From Fictibacillus halophilus (GTDB lineage: Bacteria; Bacillota; Bacilli; Bacillales; Fictibacillaceae), in assembly GCF_016401385.1 (NCBI RefSeq), contig NZ_JAEACF010000001.1, positions 558,001 to 622,000 on the forward strand: a stretch of DNA of 64,000 nucleotides, written 5' to 3'. Of this stretch, positions 1-8,316 are shown in pieces. A program made the translations under genes and the position numbers. Under the pieces are notes generated by a model, which made no database searches, had not been told where the DNA came from, and worked only from the letters and a program-made list of their open reading frames with translations. Within the stretch, counting starts at the first letter, position 1; each line of letters starts with the position of its first letter.

Positions 1-146
1 CAGAATTTGCTCGAATGTTAGATGCAATTTCTCAAGGTAAAATTAAACCCGTTATAGATCGAACGTTTCCTCTTCATGAAGCAAGAGAAGCTCAAACATA
101 TTTCAAGAAAGCAGGAAAGTTAGGGAAAATTGTATTAATTCCTTAG
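1..146 (+). CDS. Zinc-type alcohol dehydrogenase / quinone oxidoreductase family, C-terminal end (partial)
   Basis: The reading frame is open from base 3 to the TAG at 144-146 and gives about 47 residues ending KAGKLGKIVLIP. That tail (a basic helix region with HEAREA, then G-K-I-V-L at the end) is typical of the last strand of medium-chain dehydrogenase/quinone oxidoreductases, where the HEA segment belongs to the end of the Rossmann domain. The start and the active-site region lie outside the window, so the substrate cannot be judged. A hairpin terminator follows at once. Confidence 0.7.
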   Translation, partial: EFARMLDAISQGKIKPVIDRTFPLHEAREAQTYFKKAGKLGKIVLIP

Positions 147-171
147 TAAATATTTAGTTTAAAATAAAAGA

Positions 172-213
172 AATGGCTACCAAATTAGGACTCTCTAGTT
201 TTGGTCGCCATTT
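172..213 (+). terminator. Intrinsic terminator after the partial dehydrogenase gene
   Basis: Arms AATGGCTACCAAA and TTTTGGTCGCCATT pair with one mismatch and are followed by a T run. The hairpin lies between convergent genes and probably serves both strands. Confidence 0.75.
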
Positions 214-219
214 TTTCAT

Positions 220-1452
220 TTAACTTGAGATTTTAACTCGATCTTTCAAATCATGATCTTTATTTTGAATCAAGGTACAGATTAAGTAATACATTCCCGG
301 CACTGCAATTATCACACCGATAAAAAAGTATGTCATACGAGTACTTATGCCTAAGTAACTGTTAGAAGCGAATAAGATTCCGAGTGGCATGGTGATCCGA
401 AGAAAAAGTAACCTCACTGCGCTTAATTGTGATAATCGATCTCGAGGAGCATTTTGTTGAAAAAGAGCAGAGCTTTGGGCATTGAACATCGGAAATAAGA
501 GTCCTCCTAAGAATTCGCATCCCCAAGCGATATAAACAGAAGGAGCGAAGTACAATGCGATAAAAGACAACCCTCCTCCAACAAGGCCGACATACATGGT
601 TTTGTTGTTCTTAGGTAACTTTGTAAGAAGCAGCATGCCAAGCGCATATCCAATCGGAAACATTCCCGCAAAAATCGCATATTCCCAAGCTTCCCCGGTC
701 AAATCTTCTCTAATAAAAGGCACGTTTATTACCAAAGTGGCTCCTACTGCAAATTGTACAGATGATGATAACAGAGTTAGTCTTAGTAGCTGTGGAAATT
801 GAAGGAAAGTACGATACCCAATTTTTGTTTCTTCCCACCAGAACTTTTTTGACCATGTCGCTACTCTTTTTTTGCTTACTTGAGGAATTTGAGAAAGCGA
901 TATGGAGCTCAGTAAAAACATAAGGCTAGATAACCCGTAAATGGTATACAGAGGACTGACTAAAAGAAGTAAAGATGTAACACCTGGTGCGATAAAACTC
1001 ATGAGGCGTATGGTTCCATCGAGTAAGCTGTTGGCAGAAACTAATTCTTTTTCTTCACAAAGATCTGGTAATAAAGCAAAAGAAAGACTAGCGTATATCG
1101 GTTGCAATAGACCCAATACACATTGCAGAATCACTAATCCAGCGATCGTACCTATTTCTGAACCGCTTATGTATCCGATCAAAGGCAGAATATAAGCAAC
1201 AGAACGGAATCGTTGAATATTTAAAAGCATTTTTTCTTTTATAACGTGGTTTAGGAATGGAGCGCTGATACCTTGCAGAATTAAGGATGGAATAAAATAA
1301 AGAAGCCAAAGTGCTCCCATCCACTCTTTAGACCCTGTTATCTCGAATAGTATAAGCCCGTTTATGATACCACCGGCAGCCCCTCCAAATTCGGAGATGA
1401 TTTCGCCGATCCAGAGGGCTTTAAATGGTCTAGAAAATGAGTTATTCTTCAT
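220..1452 (-). CDS. MFS transporter (efflux type)
   Basis: About 410 residues, very hydrophobic, with roughly 12 membrane segments; the MFS architecture is clear although the substrate is unknown. It resembles the MFS group that includes macrolide-type efflux pumps. I place the start at the ATG at 1452 (MKNNSFSRPF), which has a GGGAG site about nine bases ahead; a longer frame runs upstream but only inside the preceding gene. The start overlaps the end of the upstream ArsR-type regulator by 11 bp, so the two are probably translationally coupled and the regulator likely controls the pump. Substrate and true induction signal are not visible. Confidence 0.85.
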   Translation of the reverse strand: MKNNSFSRPFKALWIGEIISEFGGAAGGIINGLILFEITGSKEWMGALWLLYFIPSLILQGISAPFLNHVIKEKMLLNIQRFRSVAYILPLIGYISGSEIGTIAGLVILQCVLGLLQPIYASLSFALLPDLCEEKELVSANSLLDGTIRLMSFIAPGVTSLLLLVSPLYTIYGLSSLMFLLSSISLSQIPQVSKKRVATWSKKFWWEETKIGYRTFLQFPQLLRLTLLSSSVQFAVGATLVINVPFIREDLTGEAWEYAIFAGMFPIGYALGMLLLTKLPKNNKTMYVGLVGGGLSFIALYFAPSVYIAWGCEFLGGLLFPMFNAQSSALFQQNAPRDRLSQLSAVRLLFLRITMPLGILFASNSYLGISTRMTYFFIGVIIAVPGMYYLICTLIQNKDHDLKDRVKISS

Positions 1453-2494
1453 TTGTGTCTTCTCCCAAATAGTGCTGAAGTTGGTTGGAGAACGAACGAA
1501 TATAGTGTGTATTAGCGGAATAAATACCCTTTTCAACCTTAACAAGTTTAGCAGCTTTTAAAAGTGATAGCTGGTGGTGCAGGGTGGTTTTTGATACGTT
1601 AAACTGTGTGGTTAATTCTTGAAGAGAGAGTGGTCCTCTCATTAGTTGATACAATAATTTTAATCGAAGATCGTCACCTAGTGCCTTATGCCCCCGTACA
1701 AGCTCATTTGTAGGAGAACCTGGCTCTAATAACGCTTCATCACTCAATGGATAAAAGATGAGCTTTGTATCTGATGTTTTTTGTTCAAGTATCCATGGTC
1801 TATAAGAGACATGTGGAATTAGTTTTATGTTCCAAACAGAAGGTTCTGGAACATATTTTGCTCCTCTTGTAATACGTTCAATTTCTTCTGATGGTTTTTG
1901 GTGATTAAGAAGACCATTCTGTTTCTTTTCAAATGAGAGAGCTTGCATCCATTTTTCCCAATCCGTATTTTTACTTTGCCAGTTATACCATTCCGAAAGT
2001 GTTTCAGTTAGTAAGGAGTGCAGTACATCACGGTTTATATGCTCAAGTGTTCGTACATATCCCTCCAAAAAGTCGTGTTCTTTAAATAGAGATGCGTATT
2101 GATTAAAGGCATTAGATTGTTCATAACTTTTTGCGGCCTCATTTCTGTGCGACTCACATGAACGATTTTTGTAAGGTAAAAGCGTTTCATAAAAAACGTC
2201 AGATGGTAACTCAGAAACTTTTAATGAAAATTCTGTAATCGTAGAAGCTGAAATTTTGTTCTGCAGCATAATCATGCCATACCACAAGTTTGTTTGTTGT
2301 ATGGTTTCTAAATTCTTTCTTAAAGACGCTGACATTAGAGACTCTCGCTGTGTCCACTGCTCATCCTGTTCAAACGTGTGACGCAATTTTTCGTATGTAT
2401 AACCTGCAATTCCTAGAGCTAGTTCCCATACCATTGAACTCTCAATAGATAGGGATACAGTTTCATGAGAATGAGGAGAATGGATATTTTTCAT
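1442..2494 (-). CDS. ArsR-type winged-helix transcriptional regulator with large N-terminal domain
   Basis: About 350 residues. The C-terminal part (roughly residues 265-330) has an ArsR-like winged helix: LKLLYQLMRGPLSLQELT followed by the recognition-helix region VSKTTLHHQLSLLKAA and a basic wing. The long N-terminal part has no motif I recognise and may sense a ligand; ArsR-like regulators with this layout are common in Bacilli. The start chosen is ATG 2494, preceded by GGAGG five bases away; a TTG four codons upstream falls on that SD and is unlikely. The gene ends inside the start region of the MFS gene, pointing to a regulator-pump pair. No arsenic-type Cys motif is seen. Confidence 0.85.
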   Translation of the reverse strand: MKNIHSPHSHETVSLSIESSMVWELALGIAGYTYEKLRHTFEQDEQWTQRESLMSASLRKNLETIQQTNLWYGMIMLQNKISASTITEFSLKVSELPSDVFYETLLPYKNRSCESHRNEAAKSYEQSNAFNQYASLFKEHDFLEGYVRTLEHINRDVLHSLLTETLSEWYNWQSKNTDWEKWMQALSFEKKQNGLLNHQKPSEEIERITRGAKYVPEPSVWNIKLIPHVSYRPWILEQKTSDTKLIFYPLSDEALLEPGSPTNELVRGHKALGDDLRLKLLYQLMRGPLSLQELTTQFNVSKTTLHHQLSLLKAAKLVKVEKGIYSANTHYIRSFSNQLQHYLGEDTNEE

Positions 2495-2549
2495 GTCTAC
2501 CTCCAAAAAGTAATGAATTCTATTTTTTATTCTAATTCAATAAAAATTA

Positions 2550-2571
2550 AAATTCAACATATTTAGAATTT
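2550..2571. promoter_or_regulatory. Inverted repeat in the divergent ArsR/GNAT intergenic region
   Basis: AAATTC and GAATTT form a dyad with a 10-base spacer in the very AT-rich stretch between the two divergent genes. A site like this is where a self-regulating ArsR-type protein could bind; the AT bias makes chance dyads common. Confidence 0.3.
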
Positions 2572-2665
2572 ATAATTCGAAATGAATTGAAATTTTTTAA
2601 AATCAATAATAACCTTTATTTTCCGTACCTATGTGCTAAAATTAGGAAAAAAGGGGTCAAAGGTT

Positions 2666-3220
2666 ATGTTTGTTTATAAAATTGACGAGGAGCTATCTCT
2701 TCGTATGTTTAATGAAAAAGATGCTACAGAGTTCTTCCAACTAACGATTCAATCTAAAGAGTATCTAAAGGAATGGCTAGGCTGGTTAGACTATACGAAT
2801 GAAGAAGAAGATTCCCTTGCTTTCATAAAAGCGACCTTAAAAGGGGTAATTGAAACAGGGGGTTATCCAAAGACAACAGCAATTATTTATAAAGGAAACA
2901 TTGCTGGAATTATCGGGTTTAACGAAATAAATAGGTTACATAAGATCGGTGTTATGGGATATTGGCTCGGTCAACAGTTTCAAGGAAAAGGAATTATGAT
3001 GAGAGCGTGTAAAGCATATATTGCATATGGCTTTAATGAACTCGATCTTAATCGAATTGAAATACGAGTAGCTGAAGAAAATAAAAAAAGCCGTGCGATT
3101 CCGGAGAAGCTAGGATTTCAGGAAGAAGGCAAGATTCGCCAAGCAGAATGGCTTTATGATCATTATGTTGATCATGTGATATATGGTCTATTGGCTGAAG
3201 AATGGAAACAAAATAACTAG
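2666..3220 (+). CDS. GNAT acetyltransferase, RimJ/RimL type
   Basis: About 184 residues with the layout of ribosomal-protein N-acetyltransferases of the RimJ/RimL group: an N-terminal LSLRMFNEKDATEFF segment, the acetyl-CoA loop around GQQFQGKGIM (Q/R-x-x-G-x-G/A type), and the C-terminal NKKSRAIPEKLGFQEEG segment that is diagnostic of the family. The usual N in N-x-x-S is kept (NKKSRAI). The start at ATG 2666 follows an AGGGG site about nine bases ahead. The true substrate, protein N-terminus or small molecule, cannot be decided. A strong terminator follows, so it is a single-gene unit. Confidence 0.85.
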   Translation: MFVYKIDEELSLRMFNEKDATEFFQLTIQSKEYLKEWLGWLDYTNEEEDSLAFIKATLKGVIETGGYPKTTAIIYKGNIAGIIGFNEINRLHKIGVMGYWLGQQFQGKGIMMRACKAYIAYGFNELDLNRIEIRVAEENKKSRAIPEKLGFQEEGKIRQAEWLYDHYVDHVIYGLLAEEWKQNN

Positions 3221-3231
3221 GATGTTTAGGT

Positions 3232-3280
3232 AAGCTGACAGGAAAAGGTTTTACAGACCTTTTTGCTGTCGGCTTTTTTT
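3232..3280 (+). terminator. Intrinsic terminator after the GNAT gene
   Basis: A long stem (AAGCTGACAGGAAAAGGT pairing with ACCTTTTTGCTGTCGGCTT, one bulge) followed by seven T residues. Confidence 0.9.
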
Positions 3281-3406
3281 GATATTACGTAATTGTTACT
3301 TGAAAGTGCCTATCGTACTTCAAAGTGCGTACTTTTATTTTTTGGTAAAGAGCGTATGATTTTAAATCATAAAGGAATCTTTTCTCATAGGAGGGCACGA
3401 CCAACA

Positions 3407-4366
3407 ATGAATCCATTCAAATATCATCGTTCTTACAATCGAATGTATAGTGAGGGTGAATTAACACTTGGACTACACATCCCTCTTGAAAATTATAGAT
3501 TTGCTACTCCGACGATGGAACAGCAAGTTGAATTGTCGCAGTTAGCTGAAAAATTAGGTTTCACAAGTTTATGGTTTCGTGATGTTCTGTTGGAAGATCC
3601 GAATTTTGGAGATCCAGCGGTAGGTCAGATTTACGATATGATGATCTATATGACATATTTAGCAAGTCAGACGAAGGAAATTGCACTAGGAACAGCAGCT
3701 GCTGTACTACCATTAAGGCATCCGTTGCGTGTTGCTAAAGAAATCGCAACTCTGGATCAATTGTTCCCAGAACGTGTGTTGCTTGGCGTATCATCAGGTG
3801 ATAGACGTGCAGATTTTTCTGCTTTAGGTGTCTCGCACGAAACACGAGGGCAAGCGTTTGTGGAGGCTTTTCAATATCTTAACCAGGTCCTTTATAATGA
3901 ATACCCAGAAATCCGTTCATCCAGGGGAACCGTGCAGGGAGCTAATCTTGTACCTAAGCCAACAAAACGAATTCCGACATTTATTACAGGCTATGCACAA
4001 CAGGAAATGGAGTGGTTTGCAGAGCATGGAGATGGGTGGATGTACTATCCTCGCAGCCCTAAGTATCAAGAAGTAACAATAAAAAGGTGGAGAGAGTTAG
4101 TTGGGCGCTATCATCCTGATACGTTCAAACCATTCACTCAGCCGATGCACCTTGATCTAGCAGAAGATCCTAACGAAGCTCCACAACCGATTCGTTTAGG
4201 ATTTAGAATCGGCCGCAATCCATTGATCGAGCTGTTGCAAGTGTATAAAGAGTCTGGAGTAAACCACTTGTTCTTTGCACTCTTTGATAGTGAAAGACCA
4301 GCTAAAGAAGTTATACAAGAACTAGGTGAAGAAGTGATACCGCATTTTCCAGCTTTAAAACTTTAA
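3407..4366 (+). CDS. LLM class flavin-dependent oxidoreductase (bacterial luciferase-like monooxygenase)
   Basis: About 319 residues with the TIM-barrel signature of luciferase-like monooxygenases: LGLHIPLE near the N-terminus, ELSQLAEKLGFTSLWFRD, then LGTAAAVLPLRHPLRVAKEIATLDQL, and GVSSGDRR. These enzymes use reduced FMN (or F420 in some groups) to oxidise small molecules; the substrate is not predictable. I chose ATG 3407 because GGAGGG lies 11 bases upstream and the family begins near here; upstream codons in the same frame have no ribosome site. The gene stands alone between terminators. Confidence 0.85.
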   Translation: MNPFKYHRSYNRMYSEGELTLGLHIPLENYRFATPTMEQQVELSQLAEKLGFTSLWFRDVLLEDPNFGDPAVGQIYDMMIYMTYLASQTKEIALGTAAAVLPLRHPLRVAKEIATLDQLFPERVLLGVSSGDRRADFSALGVSHETRGQAFVEAFQYLNQVLYNEYPEIRSSRGTVQGANLVPKPTKRIPTFITGYAQQEMEWFAEHGDGWMYYPRSPKYQEVTIKRWRELVGRYHPDTFKPFTQPMHLDLAEDPNEAPQPIRLGFRIGRNPLIELLQVYKESGVNHLFFALFDSERPAKEVIQELGEEVIPHFPALKL

Positions 4367-4385
4367 AACTTTAAAAAGGTAACAA

Positions 4386-4426
4386 AAAAGCCAAGCTAGC
4401 TGCTAGACGCAGAAGCTTGGCTTTTC
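4386..4426. terminator. Bidirectional terminator between convergent genes
   Basis: AAAAGCCAAGCT and AGCTTGGCTTTT form a perfect 12-bp stem with T runs on both strands, ending the flavin oxidoreductase and the fusB-like gene. Confidence 0.9.
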
Positions 4427-4427
4427 T

Positions 4428-5078
4428 TTAATATAAAACGTCTTGAAGAAACTTTTCTAAAGAGTCAACTTTTGAAATTCTTTTATTACACTCATGACTG
4501 TCCGTACAAATGTAATTTCCGATCGCTTTATAATAGTCGGAAGAAGCGTTTGCTGGTTTAGATTTTGTTATCGCTGAGAATAATGCAACATCTGTAATTC
4601 CGTTACACAAAAAACAGATACCCTTGTTTGATGGTGTATATCTACCTTGTACACCAACTAGCTTACCGTCTAAGTGATACACGATGAACATTTTATTCGT
4701 ACCAATATCAACCCAGCCAAGATAACTGATCTTTTGAAAATCAATCGCATTCAAATCAGGTACTTTCAGCTTCTTAACTTTCGGAAACAATTTCATAATC
4801 TGCTTATTAGTAGTGGTTGAAAATTTCTCAAGAAATGGTTCTAAGGATTGCAAGTATTTCTGAAACTCTTCTGATTTCCGTAAAGGTTCTAACCCCGCTA
4901 TTAAATCTTTTTGAGATTCATTGAGCTCAGAAAAGGATTCAAGAATTTTTGATTGAGCGCTGTGTTGAACAGCTTCAATTACTTTTGGATCAGCACCGTT
5001 ATTACATGCACGCTGTAGTTGTAAAACTTGTTGTTTTATGAGGTTGTACTGATGATTTCTAATGAATGGTTTACTCAT
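4428..5078 (-). CDS. FusB-type elongation factor G-binding protein
   Basis: About 216 residues, the usual size of FusB/FusC proteins, which bind EF-G and release it from the ribosome in the presence of fusidic acid. An N-terminal helical domain (FIRNHQYNLIKQQVLQL) is followed by a C-terminal treble-clef zinc domain with GICFLCNG and YICTDSHECNKRI, giving the expected Cys/His ligands. FusB homologues in Bacilli may act as housekeeping translation factors, so resistance is inferred, not shown. The start is ATG 5078 with AAGGAG eight bases ahead. The frame is open 23 codons further up, but without a ribosome site. A 5' leader with a 15-codon ORF precedes it. Confidence 0.85.
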   Translation of the reverse strand: MSKPFIRNHQYNLIKQQVLQLQRACNNGADPKVIEAVQHSAQSKILESFSELNESQKDLIAGLEPLRKSEEFQKYLQSLEPFLEKFSTTTNKQIMKLFPKVKKLKVPDLNAIDFQKISYLGWVDIGTNKMFIVYHLDGKLVGVQGRYTPSNKGICFLCNGITDVALFSAITKSKPANASSDYYKAIGNYICTDSHECNKRISKVDSLEKFLQDVLY

Positions 5079-5203
5079 TTTGTTCAGCTCCTTATTTTTT
5101 GTAAAAAAGAAAACAAGGTGCAAAGCCATCATTAGAAACGAAGTCATACGCTCGGGCGACTAACGTTACCGATGTCAGCCCATACAAAGAATCGCCCCTA
5201 ATG
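5079..5203 (-). promoter_or_regulatory. Possible translational attenuator between leader ORF and fusB-like gene
   Basis: In the transcript, CTAACATTAG (5198-5207) could pair with GTAACGTTAG (5160-5169), or GGGGCGA (5192-5198) with TCGCCC (5154-5159). The two cannot form together, as in a switching structure. CAGCTC inside the leader ORF (5217-5222) is complementary to GAGCTG (5085-5090), which overlaps the fusB-like SD. Inference from base pairing only; no folding energy was computed. Confidence 0.45.
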
Positions 5204-5251
5204 TTAGGCTTTGCATGAGCTGCTTATGATTCCGGCAAAATGATTTGCCAT
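5204..5251 (-). CDS. 15-residue leader peptide upstream of the fusB-like gene
   Basis: A short ORF encodes MANHFAGIISSSCKA and stops with TAA. It has a strong GGAGG at 5261-5265, nine bases ahead of its ATG, and sits directly behind a good promoter. Staphylococcal fusB is inducible and was proposed to be controlled by translational attenuation through a short leader, so a leader here fits. A drug-stalled ribosome on this ORF could free the downstream SD. The peptide sequence is not one I recognise. Confidence 0.55.
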   Translation of the reverse strand: MANHFAGIISSSCKA

Positions 5252-5275
5252 TTTTACCGACCTCCATTCATCAAT

Positions 5276-5304
5276 ATTATAAGAAGAGCTGGTCATTTGT
5301 GCAA
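5276..5304 (-). promoter_or_regulatory. Sigma-A type promoter for the fusB leader transcript
   Basis: On the minus strand TTGCAC (5299-5304) and TATAAT (5276-5281) are separated by exactly 17 bases, just ahead of the leader ORF ribosome site. Confidence 0.65.
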
Positions 5305-5308
5305 ACAT

Positions 5309-5348
5309 AAAAAGGCTGATCCGAATCTATACATCGGACAGCCTTTTT
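5309..5348 (-). terminator. Intrinsic terminator of the TetR gene
   Basis: AAAAAGGCTGATCCGA pairs with TCGGACAGCCTTTTT with one mismatch; the minus-strand T run follows the stop of the TetR gene at once. Confidence 0.85.
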
Positions 5349-5350
5349 CG

Positions 5351-6226
5351 TTAACTCATATTTCTTAAATAGTACCAAACCAAGTTAGTAAAAGTTTGCG
5401 CTTGAGAAGAGATTGGTGATTCTTCAAAACTTTTTTGAAATGGCTTCAATAATGGTTGAAGAACAATCTTACGAATACGCTCACGTTTAAGTTCACTCAT
5501 GACCGCATCAAAAAGGTCTTGCTGTTCTTCGTTAAACGTAAAATCCTGCTGCAGTTGCTCAGCGTGTGATAGAACATCATCTATTTTGACTTGTTTTTTA
5601 TTTGCATTTGTACGGAGTAAATCAATAGCTGAAAGAGGGATGAGAACCGATTCGTTCAACATCATCTTGGGTACGATCAACTCAATATAAGAAAGGAGAG
5701 TATCAACGACATGCTCTAATGAGTAAGTCGTATTTGTTATTCGCATTGTAAACAACATATGATGCATCATGCCGAAGAATAGGATGGTCGCTTCAAACAC
5801 ATGCTCCCGAACTTCATCGCCTAAGATTTCAATAAAACGATTAGATATCCATTCCATCTCATATAATCGATGCTGCATAACGAGTTTTTTCAGGTCAGCT
5901 TCATTGGAAGAAAGAATCGCTTCAAAAAGTGGCTGAAGGTTTCTTTCCTGGTTCAGCCGCATGATGATTACAATTTGTTCGATGAAAACATCCCGATCAC
6001 CTGTATCCCTGCCTATTTGAACGGCGATTCGCTGTTGACTGGCGTCATAACGCAAAAATTCCAAAATGTCCGCGATACAGTCACTCTTTGATGAGAAATA
6101 GTTGTAGAACGTGCCTTTTGAAATATTAGCTTTATCAATAATTTCCTGTATAGAAGTCTGCTGAATGCCTTTTTCTATAAAGAGCTTCAAAGCGGTGTCA
6201 GCGACTTTTCTTTTTCTGTTATTCAT
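5351..6226 (-). CDS. TetR/AcrR family transcriptional regulator
   Basis: The first 60 residues are a textbook TetR helix-turn-helix: RKVADTALKLFIEKGIQQ, then TSIQEIIDKANISKGTFYNYF. At 291 residues it is longer than the common 190-220, with an enlarged ligand-binding part. The start has AGGAGG six bases ahead. It is divergent from a 14-segment efflux pump across a 158-bp intergenic region holding a dyad, so it is very probably the local repressor of that pump. The inducer is unknown. Confidence 0.9.
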   Translation of the reverse strand: MNNRKRKVADTALKLFIEKGIQQTSIQEIIDKANISKGTFYNYFSSKSDCIADILEFLRYDASQQRIAVQIGRDTGDRDVFIEQIVIIMRLNQERNLQPLFEAILSSNEADLKKLVMQHRLYEMEWISNRFIEILGDEVREHVFEATILFFGMMHHMLFTMRITNTTYSLEHVVDTLLSYIELIVPKMMLNESVLIPLSAIDLLRTNANKKQVKIDDVLSHAEQLQQDFTFNEEQQDLFDAVMSELKRERIRKIVLQPLLKPFQKSFEESPISSQAQTFTNLVWYYLRNMS

Positions 6227-6320
6227 GCTTTCCTCCTATGTCCAACCCTTACGACTAGTATAAATTTCTTCAGATGGAAACACAATGTTTTTAGACTGAC
6301 GGTACAAAACATTTGATATT

Positions 6321-6339
6321 TTTATACTAAGGGTATAAA
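6321..6339. promoter_or_regulatory. Putative TetR operator overlapping the efflux pump promoter
   Basis: TTTATAC-TAAGG-GTATAAA is a perfect 7-bp inverted repeat with a 5-base spacer. Its right half contains a TATAAA -10-like element, with TTGATA upstream (6313-6318, 15-base spacing). A related half site (ACCCTTA and TAGTATAAA) lies at 6245-6265 near the TetR start. Confidence 0.5.
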
Positions 6340-6384
6340 CTTAATAAAGTTAAGTAATTATTTTAATTAAAGAGGAGAAATGAC

Positions 6385-7905
6385 ATGGGGAATACAGATT
6401 CCACTTTACAACATAAAAAACCGCCCTATTTGATGCTTGCGATCTTGTTCGTTGGAGCGTTCGTAGCTTTTTTAAACAACTCATTGCTGAACGTAGCATT
6501 GCCTACCATCATGGTGGATTTAAATGTAAAAGACTATTCGACCGTTCAATGGCTGGTCACCGGCTTCATGCTTGTGAGCGGTGTTTTAATACCAGCTTCG
6601 GCATTTTTAATTACTCGATTCTCAAATCGAACGTTGTTTATTACAGCGATGGCCATCTTTACAATCGGTACGGCGCTATCGGCTTTTGCTCCTAACTTTG
6701 GTGTGTTATTAACAGGACGTATGGTGCAAGCTGTTGGTTCATCTGTAATGGGGCCAATATTAATGAACGTCATGCTCGTTAGTTTTCCACGTGAAAAACG
6801 AGGCATTGCGATGGGGATTTTCGGGTTGGTCATGATTACAGCTCCTGCGATCGGACCAACATTGTCAGGTTATATCGTTGAATACTATGACTGGCGTCTA
6901 CTTTTTGAAATGATTCTGCCGCTAGCTATTCTTAGCCTATTATTTGCAGTTTGGAAGCTTGAAAATGTGATGAAGCAGAACAAAAATGTTTCATTGGATT
7001 ATCTATCTCTCGTATTATCCAGCATAGGATTCGGAGGAATTCTATACGGTTGTAGCACGGCAAGTTCGGATGGCTGGACGGATACGGTTGTTCTTTCCAC
7101 GCTAATTATTGGTGGTATCGCATTAGTGATCTTTGTCCTGCGACAATTAAAGTTAGATGAACCATTATTGAACATTAGAGTTTATAAGTATCCAATGTTT
7201 GCTCTCGCTTCTGTCATTGCGATTGTGAACGCAGTTGCCATGTTTTCAGGCATGATTTTAACACCGGCATACGTGCAAAGTGTTCGAGGAATATCGCCAC
7301 TTGATTCTGGGCTTATGATGTTGCCTGGAGCAATCATCATGGGAATCATGTCACCTATTACAGGTAAGCTTTTTGATAAGTTTGGACCGCGTGCCTTAGC
7401 GGTAGTCGGACTTACAATCACAGCGATATCAACATATATGCTCGCTCACCTGCAAGCTGACTCAACCTATTCTTATATCATCATGATCTACTCGATGCGT
7501 ATGTTTGGATTATCAATGGTTATGATGCCGATTATGACAAATGGTCTCAATCAGCTTCCAACAAGCTTGAATCCGCATGGGACAGCTGTTAATAATACTG
7601 CACAGCAAGTTTCAGGTTCTATCGGTACAGCGATCCTTGTTACGATTATGAATACTGTTACGAAAACAGAGGCAGAAAGCTTGATGAGTGGAGTAGATCC
7701 AGCGACGATTACGGAGGCTTCAACAGCCGCATTAACACAGCAAGCGCTTCTGTCAGGTATTCAATATTCGTTCTTAGTTGCATTCGGAATTAATATTGTT
7801 GCTTTAGTGTTAGCCTTCTTCGTTAAACGCGTAGATACAAGTGCTGAAGCAGTGAATAAGATTGAGAAAGAAAATAAAACATCAACAAAATCAGTTACTG
7901 CTTAA
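6385..7905 (+). CDS. DHA2 family drug:H+ antiporter (EmrB/QacA-like MFS)
   Basis: 506 residues with about 14 membrane segments, the number expected for DHA2 pumps. The N-terminus shows the family pattern LNNSLLNVALPTIMVDL, followed by STVQWLVTGFMLVSGVLIP, and motif A/C-like segments (RMVQAVGSSVMGPI and GIFGLVMITAPAIGPTLSGYI). It exports hydrophobic or cationic toxic compounds at the cytoplasmic membrane; substrates are not predictable. GAGGAG lies ahead of ATG 6385. The divergent TetR gene is the probable regulator. Confidence 0.9.
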   Translation: MGNTDSTLQHKKPPYLMLAILFVGAFVAFLNNSLLNVALPTIMVDLNVKDYSTVQWLVTGFMLVSGVLIPASAFLITRFSNRTLFITAMAIFTIGTALSAFAPNFGVLLTGRMVQAVGSSVMGPILMNVMLVSFPREKRGIAMGIFGLVMITAPAIGPTLSGYIVEYYDWRLLFEMILPLAILSLLFAVWKLENVMKQNKNVSLDYLSLVLSSIGFGGILYGCSTASSDGWTDTVVLSTLIIGGIALVIFVLRQLKLDEPLLNIRVYKYPMFALASVIAIVNAVAMFSGMILTPAYVQSVRGISPLDSGLMMLPGAIIMGIMSPITGKLFDKFGPRALAVVGLTITAISTYMLAHLQADSTYSYIIMIYSMRMFGLSMVMMPIMTNGLNQLPTSLNPHGTAVNNTAQQVSGSIGTAILVTIMNTVTKTEAESLMSGVDPATITEASTAALTQQALLSGIQYSFLVAFGINIVALVLAFFVKRVDTSAEAVNKIEKENKTSTKSVTA

Positions 7906-7914
7906 AATTTTTTA

Positions 7915-7966
7915 CTAAAACCGACACTTTGGGGACGATTAAGACCCAATTTAGTGTCGGTTTTTT
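7915..7966 (+). terminator. Intrinsic terminator of the efflux pump gene
   Basis: AAAACCGACACT pairs with AGTGTCGGTTTT, extended inside by TTGGG/CCCAA, and is followed by a T-rich run. Confidence 0.85.
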
Positions 7967-8009
7967 CTTTTTCTTTAAAAATCGGTTCAGAATGCAGTCG
8001 CTGAATACA

Positions 8010-8156
8010 ACATCAGGATGGATAAGTTTATGTTCAGGTGGAAGTGTAGTGGTGTCAGGTGGAAAGTGTCACTTTACCGGTGAAAGTAAAGTGTTTTCCG
8101 GTGATTACAATCCATTCTCAGGTGAAAACATAAAGTTTATCGGCGAACGTGTAAGA
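8010..8156. repeat. Degenerate 21-bp tandem repeat array (about 7 units)
   Basis: Units of exactly 21 bp start at 8010, 8031, 8052, 8073, 8094, 8115 and 8136. The shared core is TCAGGTGAAA/TTCCGGTGA at positions 3-12 of each unit; the first two units are weakest and only the core is well conserved. The array lies in a 410-bp stretch with no convincing gene. Read on the plus strand it would give a 7-residue repeat with an invariant G-E/G-D pair (FTGE, FSGD, FSGE, FIGE), but no start with a ribosome site precedes it. Confidence 0.6.
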
Positions 8157-8316
8157 AATATAAAAACACGTACCGTAAAACACTTAAGATCCACAAATGA
8201 TGTGTAGGATCTACAGTTAATTGGGTAAAGTAATAAGCAGATTGATTTACATCGTTTAAAAATAGGAGTAAGGTCTTAACTAATCTTTTGTTAGTAAAAA
8301 AGGAGTGTCAATAAGG

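Noticed and set aside
5079..5147. 23-residue N-terminal extension of the fusB-like protein
   Set aside because: No ribosome site precedes the upstream ATG, while ATG 5078 has AAGGAG at good spacing and gives the family length.
7929..8207. 92-codon open frame over the 21-bp array
   Set aside because: It starts at a TTG inside the terminator of the preceding gene with no ribosome site. The repeat itself is reported, but a protein is not supported.
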